Source of the DNA: Pyrocephalus nanus
Lineage: Eukaryota > Chordata > Aves > Passeriformes > Tyrannidae
Reading direction: 5' to 3'
Assembly (NCBI GenBank): GCA_038380795.1
Contig: CM076275.1
Location: 2,916,501 to 2,980,500, forward strand
Length of the DNA stretch: 64,000 bases
Shown: piece by piece, positions 48,841 to 61,259 of the stretch
Layout of the letters: each line of letters opens with the position of its first letter
How positions within the stretch are numbered: the first letter of the stretch is position 1
Position numbers and translations under genes: made by a program
The notes under the pieces: generated by a model
Database searches by the model: none
What the model saw: the letters and a program-made list of their open reading frames with translations, nothing else
What the model was told of the DNA's origin: nothing

Positions 48841-50789
48841 TTTTCTTTTCTTTTTTAAATGACATTTCCCCCTCTTCCCCAGCAACTGAGAAAGCTGATA
48901 GGGAATTAAATTGAACAATACAGTCATTTTAGGAGTCACAGGAAGGCCAAAGTTTCATAATAAAGCAACATTTTTTAAAAAAACTATTTCCTTATAATTG
49001 AAACTATCTATTCAGTTTACAAACTATTCACTCCTAACCAAACAAAAATCTCATTAAGAAATATAGGGGTCTTACTCAAAACCTGGAGAGTAAAATGAAA
49101 ATAATGGAATTTAAGATACTTGTTGAATTTCAAGTTCTCAAACATGACACTTTTAGGTAGTTCTTCAGTTGGTCGTTCTGCACTTTGATCAGACTGTGAG
49201 GTTTTCACTCCCTCTGACATAAACACCTCCAGTAACTTTATGAGAATTTTACAGCTTGATGAGAAGGCAATTTTCTGTCCTCACTGCCATCAGCCCGTGC
49301 ACGAAGGAATGTCAGACAGGTACTTGTACTTGAGTTGACTTTGCAAGGCAGGACCCAAAGGATAAACGTGTGCAGTTGTCTCTGCAGAATCCAAACACAA
49401 TTTAATAATCAAAACATTCAGGGAAGGGGAAGGTTAGCTACTCATTTTCCCGTGGATTATCACAGCTGCTTGGCCACGTGCTGGGAAATCTATGTTTGAT
49501 GATGCTAAAATAGGATTGCTGGTTCCACGAGCTGTGAAATTCGTGAATTCACGGAATCCCATGATTTTAGGAAATGTGTTCAGGATGCTTCAAATCTCCC
49601 TGTTCTAAACCCTTTTCTGAACTTGATATACTATTAGAGTGGATCCACTGGAGTGTGGCACTAGAGATCCAAGGGATGGAAACCAAGTATGAACAGGGAG
49701 TGGTGAAAGTGGTGCTCATTTTCCTGTGACCTGGAGGATAAACAGACCTGAATCATCAGATACCAAACTTCCTTTGTCCTTTATCTCTCTCATTGACTGC
49801 GAGGAGATAACTTGACTTCAGGCATTTGGGGTCTGCCCATTCAACATTGGTCTGTGACAAAATGGCATGGAAAAAAAAAAAAAAAAAAGGAAGCTTATTT
49901 TTTGGCTGGTGTATCGTAGTTCTTGCTATCACACTCCAAAATAATCTGTGTATTGTGCTCAAGAATCAGTGATCTCTGTGGAGGGTGTGCTGCAAGCACA
50001 CACGTCTAAATCTTCTTAAATTGAGAATGTTTTGGAAAAATGTTGGAAAAAGAGTTTCCCTTGTCCTCTCCCACTGTCCTGCGTGCACACCTTCAGCTTT
50101 CCTCATCCCTGGAACTCCCAACCCTCTGCAGCAGGAAGCACATTGGAGCTCTGTGCTGTAGATTCACCCACAGCGTACAAGCGTTTTGTAACTCCCCCAT
50201 CAGAGAACATTTTGTTTTGCAGAGACATGATGGCTGGCACAAGAACAACACCTAAAATGCCTGCTGCCAGTTTGTTGTTTGTTACTTGGTTTATTAATTA
50301 AGTTACACAAAAGATTTGGGAAAAGGCCAAGGGTTGTGTTTGTTTCTTTTTTTTTTTTTTTTTTTTTTTCTTTTTGTCCCATATTTTGGACTGCCTGGCC
50401 AAAGCAGAACAATTGCTGGTGCAGAGATGCAGAGGAGTCCCCAAAGGTTAGCTCTGTTCTGGGACTAAATTACACCAAAGCCTTGCTCCTTCACCGCTGC
50501 CATGAACTTTAGTAGAGATATCCTGTTGAGCTATTAATTGACCTCCTAAGAACCTCTGTTTACATCAGAAATGATAAGCCACGTAGTTTTGGACCAGATG
50601 AAAATTTCTTCAAAGCTCAATATATTCGAAATTGAAATTTCAGCTTGGCTCACTGGATATTTTCTACTGTTTCTATCAATTCCACATTGCTTTTTCTTCA
50701 TATATTTTTTTCTTTCTGGTAGATTTTTTTTCCCCTTAATTTTACACAAATAAAACATGAGATTTCATGTGGTTTCTTTTTAGCTTAAT

Positions 50790-50838
50790 TATATATGTAT
50801 TTGTGTATATATATACACATATATATATATATATATAA
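50790..50838. repeat. (TA)n microsatellite
   Basis: TATATGTATTTGTG then (TA)n with one ACACA interruption. Confidence 0.9.
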
Positions 50839-51979
50839 ACCACTTTTCATTACATTTTCTGTTTCTCTTTTTTTCCAAAAGGAATGTGATAGCAAGATTC
50901 AGTTGGCATTCCAGATGCAATTGGTATGCCAGATTTCTAACTGCTACAAGATGGTGTGGCAACAGAGACACAAATGTACGTAGAAATTATGATTTTTGCC
51001 CCATATATCTGTTCCTACACAATTTTTATTTCTTTTTATATTTTTGGCCAGAGGAAGAAACTCTTCTGCAGGGATTTCTGTAGTGATCAAATTAGGACTC
51101 AGCTTAATTCAGTAGCATGTTTGAAACCAGCTCTGATCAGCGTCCCCTGAGAAAAGCAGCCTTTGGGTCATGAAGTAATCTTCCTGTAGGAAAAGTTTCC
51201 TCTTAAAATCGTTTTGTGGGCTGAAGTGTGAAATACTTTCCTCTAATTGTGGATGTTCCTGTTGCCCATAAAAAGCTAAATTTCTCAACAATACATTGTG
51301 GTGAGCAATTCCACCTGGGTCTGAACTGAAGAGCCGAGCGTGGTTCCGCCTTGCACGTGTCGCTCTAAGGCACCTCATCTTTGTAAGGCAAACTGGACTT
51401 GGCCAGTCCTTCCCCCTCGTGAGAGCCCTTTGCATGGACAACTGATTTTTATTACTGATTTCAATGGAAGTCAGCTCAGTATTAAGATTTAGCGGAAATT
51501 CATGTGCTCGGAGTTCCTAAAGTTGGTTGCGTATTGAGGGCAATTTAAAAAAATTAAAACGTTCTGACGTCGAGTCATGGCGTGGAACCCAATTCTTCTT
51601 TGATTTACCCTCGAATCAATCAATTTACTTGGTTAAAAACGAGAAGAAACCCTTGTGCCTGCAGTATGCTTAACCAAGGTCAGGCACTGCTGCGGCACGT
51701 TGGGGGTGTTTTTGGCCTGGTGTTTCTTTGAAACTTTCTTCTGTGCTGTTCAGAAATAACTTTGAGGAAACACCGCTCGCTTCCACTTCACACAACCAGG
51801 ACACTGAGTTTGTCCCATACAGGCGTTATATACAACGTGAAAATCCTCATCCATGCAAAAATCCTTTCTAGAGCCGTTCCTAACTCTGCTGGCACATTTT
51901 CCTGAAGTTTTAAATGGGGTTTTAGTAACTTATTCTGAGATGCAGTGCCCTGAAGGACAAAACCAACACGATCCCACAA

Positions 51980-52312
51980 AGGAGAAGAGGAGGCTCAGGG
52001 GGGACCTTTGACTCTGCAATTCCATGAGAGGAGGTTGTAGCCAGGTGGGGGGTGGGCTCTTCTGCCAGATAAAAAGTGAGGGGATGGGAGAACATAGTCT
52101 TTAAGCTGCACCAGTGTAGGTTTAGGTTGGACATTAGGAGGAATTTTTTCTCAGAAAGGGTGATTAGACATTGGAAAGGGCTGCCCGGGGAAGGTGGTGG
52201 AGTCACCGTCCCCGGAGACCTTTGAGCGCTCATTGGCATGGTGGTGTTGGGCCTCATAGGTTGGACTCGGTGATTTCAGAGTTCTTTTCGAACCTGATTA
52301 ACTCTGTGAAAA
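51980..52312 (+). mobile_element. CR1 LINE fragment abutting the SMAD5 CpG island
   Basis: About 330 bp of CR1 on the + strand, the longest readable match to the CR1 3' region here. Landmarks in order are gagaagaggaggctcagggg, ggaggttgtagccaggtggg, ggtttaggttggacattagg, ggaaagggctgcccgggg, gtggtggagtcaccgtcccc and ggttggactcggtgatttca. The 3' end is near 52310, about 20 bp before CpG-rich sequence begins. Confidence 0.93.
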
Positions 52313-52329
52313 CAGCCCCCAGGCTGTAG

Positions 52330-53265
52330 GCCAGGGCAGCAGCGCCCGCCATCGCAGCGCTGCCTTGGAGGGGCTTCCTTATCCCCCCCGCTCTGTGGTA
52401 CGGTACTTTCTGGACGCCGAGCCCCGCACACTCATTTATTTATTTATTTATTTGTTTATTTGTTTATTTGTTTATTTAGAGCTCCGTTTCCCCCCCCCCC
52501 CTCAGCCTCCCTTTTCCCCACACGGGGCCCGGGCCCGGCCCTTTTCCCGCTTCCTCCCGCCGCCGCCGCGGCGCGCGCGCGGCCCCGCCCCGCGCGCACA
52601 TCCGGGTCCCGGCGCTGGCCCCGCCGGCCCCGCCGCCGCTCCCGGCCCGTCCCGGCCCCGCTCCCGACCCTCCTGTCCCGGACCCGCCGACAAGTTCGGC
52701 CGCAGGAGCAGCACCAGCGGCGGCCGCGGCCCAGCCCCTCACCGACACCGCGCTCGCTGGGTTGGGGTGTGTATGTGTGTGTGTGGGGGGGGAGCGGGCC
52801 GGGCCTGTGGGGACGCGGGGCCCAGGCCTGGGCGCGGGGCCGCCGGGACGGGCTGGTCCCGGGGCGGGCAGGGGCAGCGAGGGGACGGTGAGCGGCGTGC
52901 GGGGGGGAAGGAGCGGCGCCGTGAGGGAGAGGAGCGGAGCGCGGGGCCGCCCGCGGGGAGCGCGGACACGCGTGGGGGGACGGTGCGGGCACCGCGGGGG
53001 CTGTGCCTGAGTTTTTGCTGGTGTTTTTTTGTTTTCTTTATTTTTATTTTTTTAATTACTATAATTTTATTTTTTTGAGACGAGAGCTAGCTCTTGGCGC
53101 TGAAGTCAGGCCCGGCCGAGCGAGAGGAGAGCAGCAAAGCCGGGCGGCTGGTGGAGGGGCGGGAGGCGATGCGAGGGCACACAAACACAGGCTCACACAA
53201 ACACACACTTTGTCCACCGCGGCCCTGCTCGCCCGACAGCTGCCTGACAACAGATGCACGGCCCC
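52330..53265 (+). promoter_or_regulatory. SMAD5: SMAD5 CpG-island promoter and presumed exon 1
   Basis: A dense CpG island with runs of CGCG, no TATA box, and several promoter-type motifs. These are an E2F-like TTTCCCGC (52543-52550), GC boxes (ccccgccccgc at about 52583, ggggcgggc at about 52861) and a GCGCGCGCGC run (about 52571). Its position, about 8 kb before the first coding exon of SMAD5 and on the same strand, makes it the likely promoter. Neither the start site nor exon 1 can be fixed from sequence alone. One plausible donor is GACG|GTGAGC at 52888. Open frames across it (up to 237 codons in several frames on both strands) are composition artefacts. Confidence 0.75.
52434..52478. repeat. 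(TTTA)n(TTTG)n tetranucleotide array
   Basis: ATTT repeats grading into GTTTATTT alternation, inside the left part of the SMAD5 CpG island. Confidence 0.92.
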
Positions 53266-53282
53266 CGTGATTTGGGACGGCG

Positions 53283-53321
53283 ATTTTATTTTATTTATTT
53301 ATTTATGTATTTATTTGTCTT
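53283..53321. repeat. (TTTA)n tetranucleotide array
   Basis: TTTTATTTTATTTATTT-type array at the right edge of the SMAD5 CpG island, the same motif class as the array at 52434. Confidence 0.88.
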
Positions 53322-53350
53322 CTGCGGGCTGTAAAACTTAATAGAGGAAA

Positions 53351-53435
53351 TATGGTCTTGCGGTTAAAAGCACAAGACTGGAAATCAAGTGATCTGTGCC
53401 CTGTGCCAGCTGTGGGGTTTCTGGTGTGACTTTAA
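53351..53435 (+). mobile_element. Ancient MIR-type (tRNA-derived) SINE
   Basis: Reads tatggtcttgcggttaaaag, cacaagactggaaatcaagt, gatctgtgccctgtgccagc and tgtggggtttctggtgtgac. This follows the tRNA-related head and core of amniote MIR elements (GTGGTTAAGAGCAC...GACTGG.AATCAGG...CTGCCAGCTGTGTGACCTT). It is a diverged fossil copy in the first intron or exon-1-proximal region of SMAD5. Confidence 0.7.
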
Positions 53436-55516
53436 GGTGATTGAACAGTACGTCGCTGTAGATGGAGGGGAGGAGTGATTTAGCAGTAGTGTGGAATATA
53501 TTGTTGGATAGGTTCAGTAATAGTTGTGGAATCTTTTGGTGGAATCTGTAGGGATTTAGAGGTTCTACTCAGTGAATCACTTGGGCTCACTGCTTTAACG
53601 AAACCTCCAAGGAATAACTGTCAAAATTTCCATCAGCAAAGTTTTGTCCGTCTTGGGAAATTAGATTGACAGTGTGTGATGGTTTTACATGAAATCTCTT
53701 GCTGATTTTCATTCCTGTATTAATTTCAGATAATTAATTTTCCATGGGTGGCTTTAAAATGCTGGAAACTGGAATGAGCATTGTTCTTACATGTGTCAGT
53801 TATGGAAGTTCTGCACGGAATGTCCTCCTGGTGTTCTGAGGAATCACAGAATTTGGCTGAAGAGGAGTAAAGGAAAGGGTGCAAACACTTGCAAGTCACG
53901 TGGCTGTGCTCATCAAAAGCTGTAATGCTTTATGAAGTTGGCAGCTGGTGGTAGTGGAAGTTAATAGAAGCAGCAAATAACTTAATTGAAGATGTTTCAT
54001 AATTAGTGTGTTGTAACTTTTGAGAGTGCCCTGTCTGTGTTGGATTTAATGTCTTAATCCCTACCGTTTGATAGTGGTTTACTCCTGCCTCTGATATTAA
54101 AATATTGTTCACTTGGCCTTGAAATTGCTGCTAAATGCCACTTATACCTGCAAAACAAAACCCCAGCAGACCATGTGCTTACTGGGTTTGCCTTTGTCAA
54201 ACCTTTCTTTTCCTTTCAGAGGAAATACTTTTGAGGGAGGAATGTTTGTCTTCTTTTTTTTTTTTTTTTTTTTTTCCTAAAGAGAACTTTCCCAGTGGAA
54301 GCCCAGATGGACAGTGGTGATGGGGCTGAGAAATGGGAAAGGAGGAAGAGAGGTTTCCTCTGCTTTTCTTTCTCTGGATGACAAAAGCTCCCAACAGCAG
54401 GGCGTGCTGCTGTGTACAGCTGTGCTGGGTGGGGTTTTTATTTGGAGGTTTGGAGTTTTAACCTCTGATGGAGCTTGGAGGAACTGTAGCTGTGCATCCT
54501 CTGCTATTTGGTACTTGTTGTGAAGTCAGGTTTTTAGTCTTGCATCAATAGTGTTTGAGCTGGAAGAAGTTCTGTCTCCCAAGATGGGCTGCTCGTGCTC
54601 CATTAAGGGACTTTGGGGGTTTATGTGAATGTTCTTTGCAAATTATGTTGTGGTCTTTATTATTTCAGAAGGCGCTTTTAATTTCAGAAAAATGTCATGT
54701 ATATTTTCTTTCTGGTTGTCATAAGAAAATGCTGAGAACCCTTTTGTTGCTCTTGGCTGAATGACATACCTGCAGAAATACTGCTGTCCTATATCTTCTT
54801 TTCCTGCCAGTTAAGGCCTTGCTTTTCATTTGCTTTCTGTTTGTTTGAATTTTTTAATTAAAGGACAAGTTCTTCTGATATCTCTGATAGATTGGCTGAA
54901 ATGAATTTTAGTCTGTTAATCTTTTTTTCAAGATCTTTATATGATTTTTTTATATGAACAGGTAAGGAGCTCATGCCCAGATCAAAAAGATTTGTTCCCA
55001 TGTGAACTGCGAGCACTTCAGATATCCCCATGGCTAACGCTGAACAGCTCATTAAACCCGAGTTGAGCAGTAATTTAAGACTTTTGCAGTTGCCTTTAGT
55101 CACAGTGCAAGTTGCTGCACAGTTTTCTGGAAGCCTTTTTAGCCCTGTTGCTGTGACCACGTAGGGAAGCTGGGCTGGCACTGCAGCGTGGGCTGGCAGG
55201 GCCAGGACGGTGCCTGCCAAGGCTGTATCCCCACTGACCTACCACCAAGGCTGAGCCTGCCAGCACTGTCATCCCTGACAGAGGAGCTTTGTCACAGTCA
55301 CTGCTACTGATACAGCAGCTATGAAGTAGTGTCTCTGAATTCTGGGTCAGTGCATGTCACAAACTGACAAATTTAGAATACTTTGCCATTCATTCATTCT
55401 GTGCACAGGGGGGAGAAAAAAACCTCGCTGAGTTACTATTGTCAGTGTTCCCTCCAATCCTGGAGCTTTTGTGAACTTGTCACAGGCTTATTGCAATTCA
55501 CTTGGAGTGGGATTGT

Positions 55517-55533
55517 ACACACACACACACACA
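55517..55533. repeat. (CA)n microsatellite
   Basis: About eight CA units in the SMAD5 intron. Confidence 0.9.
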
Positions 55534-56754
55534 CATCTTTATTTTTCTTCCTCTTTTAAAGCTTTATGAGAGTGTCCCTTCTTTCAGGTTATGCTTTTTG
55601 TTGCCAAGTCATAATATGTAGGATTTTAGTCTTTTAATGAGGGTCTTGCACATAAACATCTAAATTTTTGGAAGGCTTTATCCAGCTTATTAATTTTTTT
55701 TAGCATACTTTAGGCTTTGTGAAAACTGTAATTTTCCCATTTTTTTTTTCGCTTTGCTATCTGAGCTATATGGCTTTTGTTTCCACTTCTTCCACGTATG
55801 TTGTATCTCTTGCTGCTTTTGCTTGGCCTGACAGAGCTAAATGCTTCAGGTTTTTTTTCTGTTTTTTTTTTTTTTTAAGCTGTGTTAGATGGTGGACAGA
55901 TGTGGAAATGAAAAGTATTGTGTGAGAAAGCCCTGTCTGAAACTGTCAATGTATTTTCCTGTTTGGAGGGCAGTCATGCTTCGTAAAAGTTTGGAAGATA
56001 CCAGACAGCTCTTTTCTGTTCTTGTTTACATGTATTATTAGTTAGACCATATTGCCTTACAAGGCATGTTTGAAGCAAAGAAATCTAGTGCTGGTATAAA
56101 AGCACTTATCATAGATCCTGGCCAACTCAATGTACATTTAGATATGCAAGCCTAGTGCTGATGAAAATACCACAAGTTCCTTTTTGATATAATTTATAAA
56201 ATCTCCTTTCATCTTTTACTTAAGGGGAGCAGGGAAAAAAAAAAAAAAAGCTGTATCATTGATATTCCTCATGGCTGAGATGTTGCAACTGTAGAAAAAT
56301 CTTTCCAGTAGATTGGCTGTGGCATGGAGGCCCTTCAAGTTTTTATCCAAGTTCTTTAACCAAGGTGTAATCTTGGGGTTTATTTTATCCTTGATGTGTT
56401 TGGAGAAACTGGGGAGTTGTCTTTTCTTCTCTATTTGTTCTCAAGAAAAGGCTCATTGCAGGGGCCTGTGTGCTGGGCTGCAGTGTAAGGAAATTATAAT
56501 AAATGATAATAAACCCCAAGCACAGTCCTGCACAGTTCCTGTCAGGAAATCTATAAGGAAAGAAGGATTTTTAATAAAACCAGGTGAAAGTATCGATAAG
56601 TGTATAAAGCTGTAATACACAACAGTTGAGTTTCTGAGCTCTCTGGATGAATATGTAGTATGTTAAGATGTGTGTGGAGTCAAAATGCTTGAGCATTTCG
56701 GAGCTTGATGGGGCAATAAAGTTAAGCACAAGAGCTGAGTGCAGAGCAGCTTTA

Positions 56755-56770
56755 GCTGCAGATCTGCAGC
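56755..56770. repeat. 16-bp perfect palindrome in SMAD5 intron
   Basis: GCTGCAGATCTGCAGC equals its own reverse complement. It sits in a CAGC-rich stretch (56744-56775). Confidence 0.9.
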
Positions 56771-59700
56771 AGCTCTAATGAACTCCCAGTTGTGTCGCTG
56801 CTTATGAGTGGGGCTTTGTTTACAGTATGACATTGAGTCTCAAAGCAGCTTCTAATCAGCAGCAGTGAAGTTCCTCCTTTCAGTTGGGTATGATGCTACG
56901 GGAGGCTTCCTGAATTTGCAAACAAGTCAATTAAGCAGGAAAAGAACAGAGCTTGTAGTTGTGCAGCACCAGCTCAGTCCTGGCAGTGGGAAGGGATGAG
57001 GACCATGCAGTTGTCATCTGTTTTATCCTGGTGGATAAACTGTGGGAGCATTGTTCGCTGCCAGGCTGTTTGGCGTGATGGTTTGCTTGGTTCGTTGTAC
57101 TTCAAACTTAAGATTTTGCAGGTGGGAAATGAGTTTGGAATCAAGGGCAGAACGTGTTACACAGAAAGGGCCTCTCATTAAAATAGTTACACTGTATGTA
57201 ATGTTACATTGCTTATTCTGCAGTGACTCTTGCTCTTTTAGCCAAAAGAAGATTCCTTCACACAGAATCAAATGAATTTACTAAACTTACCAGTTTAATG
57301 GAGTAAGCTAAGAAAATTTCACAGGAACCACCAAAGGGTAGTGGAGTTACTTAGCATTTGTGATGGCAGGTGAGAGGTGCTATATTTGTCCTGTCTTCAC
57401 AAATCAAACGCAACTTTGTAAGCTCTGCTTGGGCCAACTGTTTATATCTGGCTGGCTGGGGTATTAAGAAGGGGTTCAAACAATGGCCCTGTTCACACAA
57501 CTGGTTTCCTTCCATTTGCTGTAGTCGTTAACAAGACCTTTCAATGTATAAATAATGCATGCCCCAAAGTCTCATTTTGATACAGTGATTACTTCCTTTT
57601 ATACTTGCCCATTAAAAGCCCCCTCATGCTACTCCCTGCAATTCATTACACTCCCTCTTTAAAGAGTGTTTGTGACTATTTTTTTTTAAACTAATAGCAT
57701 GTTTTTCAGTTGATGTTCTCCCGTAGCTCAGCTGAAAACTTATTTAATAAAAGAAGGTAATGCATAATGGCCCCTCTGCTTCTTAAGGAAACTTAAGAAA
57801 GCTTTTTTCCCCCGTGGAAGTTGCTCCCAGCTGCGTGTAGAGGTGCAGCAATAGGAGCAATTTGTGCAACACTGAATGAAAATGTGACTCTTTAAAGCAT
57901 TTGTTTCTCTTCTCAAGCCTTACAGTGATGCACTGTTGTGCTGCAATCACAGCTCATAACAGGGGCTTTTAAAGCCTCAGAAGAAATTGATTGTAAATAT
58001 AGATATTCTGGGGAGGCTGTTCCTGGCAGATGGCAGGATTGCTTAGAAACCTTGGGAAGATGAGATGCTGAAATTACAGCAAACACAAGCAAATGTTCTA
58101 AATGTGGTTTGTGCCTCTCATTCAGAAATTTAAAAACCCTACGTGAATTGCAGTTTCTACATCAAAATGTTAGGCTCCTGCATAAATACCTGAACCTGCT
58201 GCTTTGTGGCCTTAAATAGCTCATGATTCACGGAGCTTTTTAATCCTACCTTATTTTCTTAAGAAAAAGCAAAAGCTGTGAAGCTTCAGGATTTTTGCCT
58301 TCCAAAATGAACTTCTGAAAGGTGTGTAATGAGATCAGTTCAGTGTCATTTGCACTTCTCAAAGTATTTCATTTCAAGGGTTTCTTTTTTGCCCTTGCTG
58401 TTCATGACCAGGTAAAAATACTGATCAGTAGAAGTCTTGAAAGCTCCTGGAGGGGCAGAATTGAGTTACAGTAAATGTTATAATACTTTAAATTCAGCAG
58501 TCTGGTTCTTCAGTGCTTACAGCACAGGGATGTGTGTAGAAACTTCTTTTTTGAAGAAGTTGAAGCAGTTTTGATCGAATCTGTTATGATGCTTCTGGAA
58601 CACTTTGTGCTTTTCTTGATAGCCCCTCAAACAAATGCAAAGCTTTTAGAGTTAATTATGTTACTGACTCCAAGCAGATTATTTGTAAAATCATAGTTTA
58701 CAGGACAGAGTCATTTATCAAAATTCCCTTGACACTTGCCCTACAAATACTAGTTACTGCAAAACATCATTTTGGTAGAACAGTTCCAACTTCCTTCGCT
58801 TTGAGTTACTTGTTTATTCCACGAGCATACTTGTGGGTAAATGATGTTGAAATTATATTCAGCCACTAAAATTGCTTTCCTAGTTGATGCACTGTGTTCA
58901 GAATACTACAAAATAAAATACCCAATTATACATGATCATAGAACATAAGACTTGTAGGTCTGGAAACTTGATTGCTTGATATCGATGTAATGGGATAGAT
59001 CAGGGTGGCAGCACCAAGAGGAGTTCCTTGAAACCTCCTTTGAGCTCAGCTTAACTATAGGAATTTCTAGTGCATCTTCTGCCTTGATGATGCTTTAGGT
59101 TCTTTGAAAGCATAGCTGAGAAACAAAAACAACTTTTGAATTGTCTTCTTTCTGCTGGGAGACTTCAGGTGGGTTCATTTCCTTTTTTAGGGCTGTGAGC
59201 AATTGCTGTTATCTTGAGATACTGAAGGTACAAGGCTTGAAAGTGAGTTGCAGCTATAAACAGCTTTTACTTTTTAGAACAGTAAACTTTTATCCTCAGT
59301 AAAAGAACAAATTTAGTCTGAGTGCTTGGCCAAGTTTGTCTCTCTTTATGTATTTCCTGTTGCTTTGAAGGGTGCAAAGGTTCTTCTGTGTAATAGTTCT
59401 GGGGAACTAAATTAAAGTGCAGACATGTCTGTATTTCTGAAGAAATAAGGTGATACATAATTGATTGAGGCTTTTTGCTTTTTTTCAATACCTTTTAGGG
59501 ACTTACTGAAGCGTGAGACTTTTGTTCTCCTATTTTTTTTTTTTTTTTAAATTTTTATTTGTATGACAGCTTAGGAAGAAAGCTCTTCAAACAGTTGTTC
59601 TGTTTGTTTTGGTTTTCCCACTTTTTTCTCCGTATTACTGAAACAAAGCTGAATAATCAAAGAGTTACCAATGGGATTAAGCTACTGTGTGAAATAAATG

Positions 59701-61231
59701 GATTTTTTTTCCTGTCAAGAGACACCAAGTGTCCTTGGGTTTGTTCCCTGCTGTCCTCACCTTCTAATTCCCAGAAAAAACAAACCTGTGGTGCATAAAT
59801 GCCTTGCCTAGGGATGTTTGCTGTATTTTTGTTTTATGCTGCTTAGTCTATGTTTCTGTTATATAAAAGTATCAGTGCAGGTGTCTGAGTGAGCTTGTAA
59901 ATGTGCCCAGACACTCGGAAAAGCCTTATCAGATGACTTTTAGTGAATCAAAGATGGGAGGAAGAAAGATCTTCTTGATTAAAGGTGGCAGCCTAAGAGA
60001 ACCAGCACAGAGGTGCTTCACTCCTGCTTCCCACCACCACCTTTGTGTCTCCTGTGCACATTTGGTGTCTGGGGCTGTGGTAGGTGCTCTAATTCCCCGT
60101 GGTTTATCAAAAGCTGAGAGACAATGTTGTTTGGCAGTCTCTGTAGCAGGAGAGGAAGCATCTTTTGTTATTGACATCCTTTCTCTTAGCCCTGCTCTTG
60201 CTTTTTGCCAGCTGCTCATTGTCTGTACTTGCTTATTTAGTATTCACCAGGGATTTTACAAGTTCTTATCAGTTCGTTGCCACAGCACATCATTTCCTCT
60301 TGTCATCGGTAAATTGGTGGGGGGAGGATTTGCTCTGGAGCTGGGGAGTGCTAAAACACCATTCATGAGCTGCACTGGGCTCTTCTGCTCCTCTCCTTTC
60401 TGAGAGTTTGTAGTAAAGGTCACATTTCTAGTCCTTACTCTGTCATGCTTTCCCCCTCCCTCCCCTACTCTTTTTCTGGGGAAAAGAAAACAATTTTTTT
60501 TTTTCTTTTGCCAAAGGCTAAAAATATCCAGCCCTTCAAATATTCTTCTTAAAAGATATAAGGAAGTGCAGCATAAAAATAGCTCCAGCTAAAAAAAAAA
60601 AAAAAAAAAAAGGGTTGACCACCTTTCTGAGTGGGTTGGTTGGAGGTTTTCATTGGGTTTTTCTTTTACTTGTGTTTCGTTTATTCTCTATCTACAGCTT
60701 CTTCCTAATTTTTTAAATACTCCTCAAAAACATGAGGTAACTAATTAGGGTTAAAGCAGGAAAAAGCAGGTGCTGTAGGATTTTCTCCTTTTGGGAAAAA
60801 AAAGGTCCATTTGAGAATGCACTGCTGGCCTTGGAACTGCTGGTTCCACCCTCCCTCTTCCCTGTTCCTTCATAGCAAGTTCAGTCCTTTAGTGAGGCAG
60901 CATGGCAGGGATATTCTGGTAGTTTTAAAGCATATTCCTCCAGCCTGCCTTCTAGAGGAAAGTCATGGATTTAAGGAACATTAACATGAACTCTGCTGTC
61001 CCTCATCCCTTGTTGGTCCCTTTTCCCACTAATCATTAATGTAAGAATTAGAGACTGGTTTTTTGGAGTGAGGTCCTAGTACTTCTGGGTTTTTGTTTTG
61101 AAACAAAATCAGGTTCAGTGTTGAAACAGAGAGTCTTTTACTATCTGCCTTTTTGTTTTACTTGTTTTCTAATTCCTTGTTAACTTATCTTTTCAACAGA
61201 ACTAAATTGGAGGAATTGATCCCCATTTTTG

Positions 61232-61237
61232 ATGTGA
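61232..61237 (+). promoter_or_regulatory. SMAD5: Start-stop uORF (ATG TGA)
   Basis: Minimal upstream ORF, ATG followed at once by TGA, 171 nt before the SMAD5 start codon. The -3 base is T, so initiation is probably inefficient. Confidence 0.55.
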
Positions 61238-61259
61238 GGACTTCATCGCTGACATCTCT

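Larger units (their letters stand above)
46581..51979. other. Intergenic, no gene seen
   Basis: About 5.4 kb. It contains an A17 run near 48565, an (AT)n(AC)n tract at 48801-48840, an A18 run near 49870, a T23 run near 50347 and a (TA)n tract at 50790-50838. No recognisable gene or element is seen. Confidence 0.5.
53436..61199 (+). other. SMAD5: SMAD5 intronic sequence upstream of the coding exons
   Basis: About 7.8 kb with no coding exon. It contains T-runs near 54247 and 55858, a (CA)n at about 55517-55533, A-runs near 56235 and 60591-60612, and a 16-bp palindrome at 56755-56770. Human SMAD5 has additional untranslated exon(s), so one may lie here, but I cannot identify it. The last acceptor is cttttcaacag ending at 61199. 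Confidence 0.6.

Noticed and set aside
5802..52312. CRISPR array, operon, prophage or other prokaryotic system
   Set aside because: The whole window is vertebrate: spliced genes, CR1 and MIR retroposons, CpG islands and no dense coding. Tandem repeats present are microsatellites.
52365..53078. 237-codon open frame, and others on both strands, in the SMAD5 CpG island
   Set aside because: CpG-island composition removes stop codons in all frames. The sequence is Pro/Gly/Arg-rich and low in complexity, and it fits a promoter and 5'UTR.
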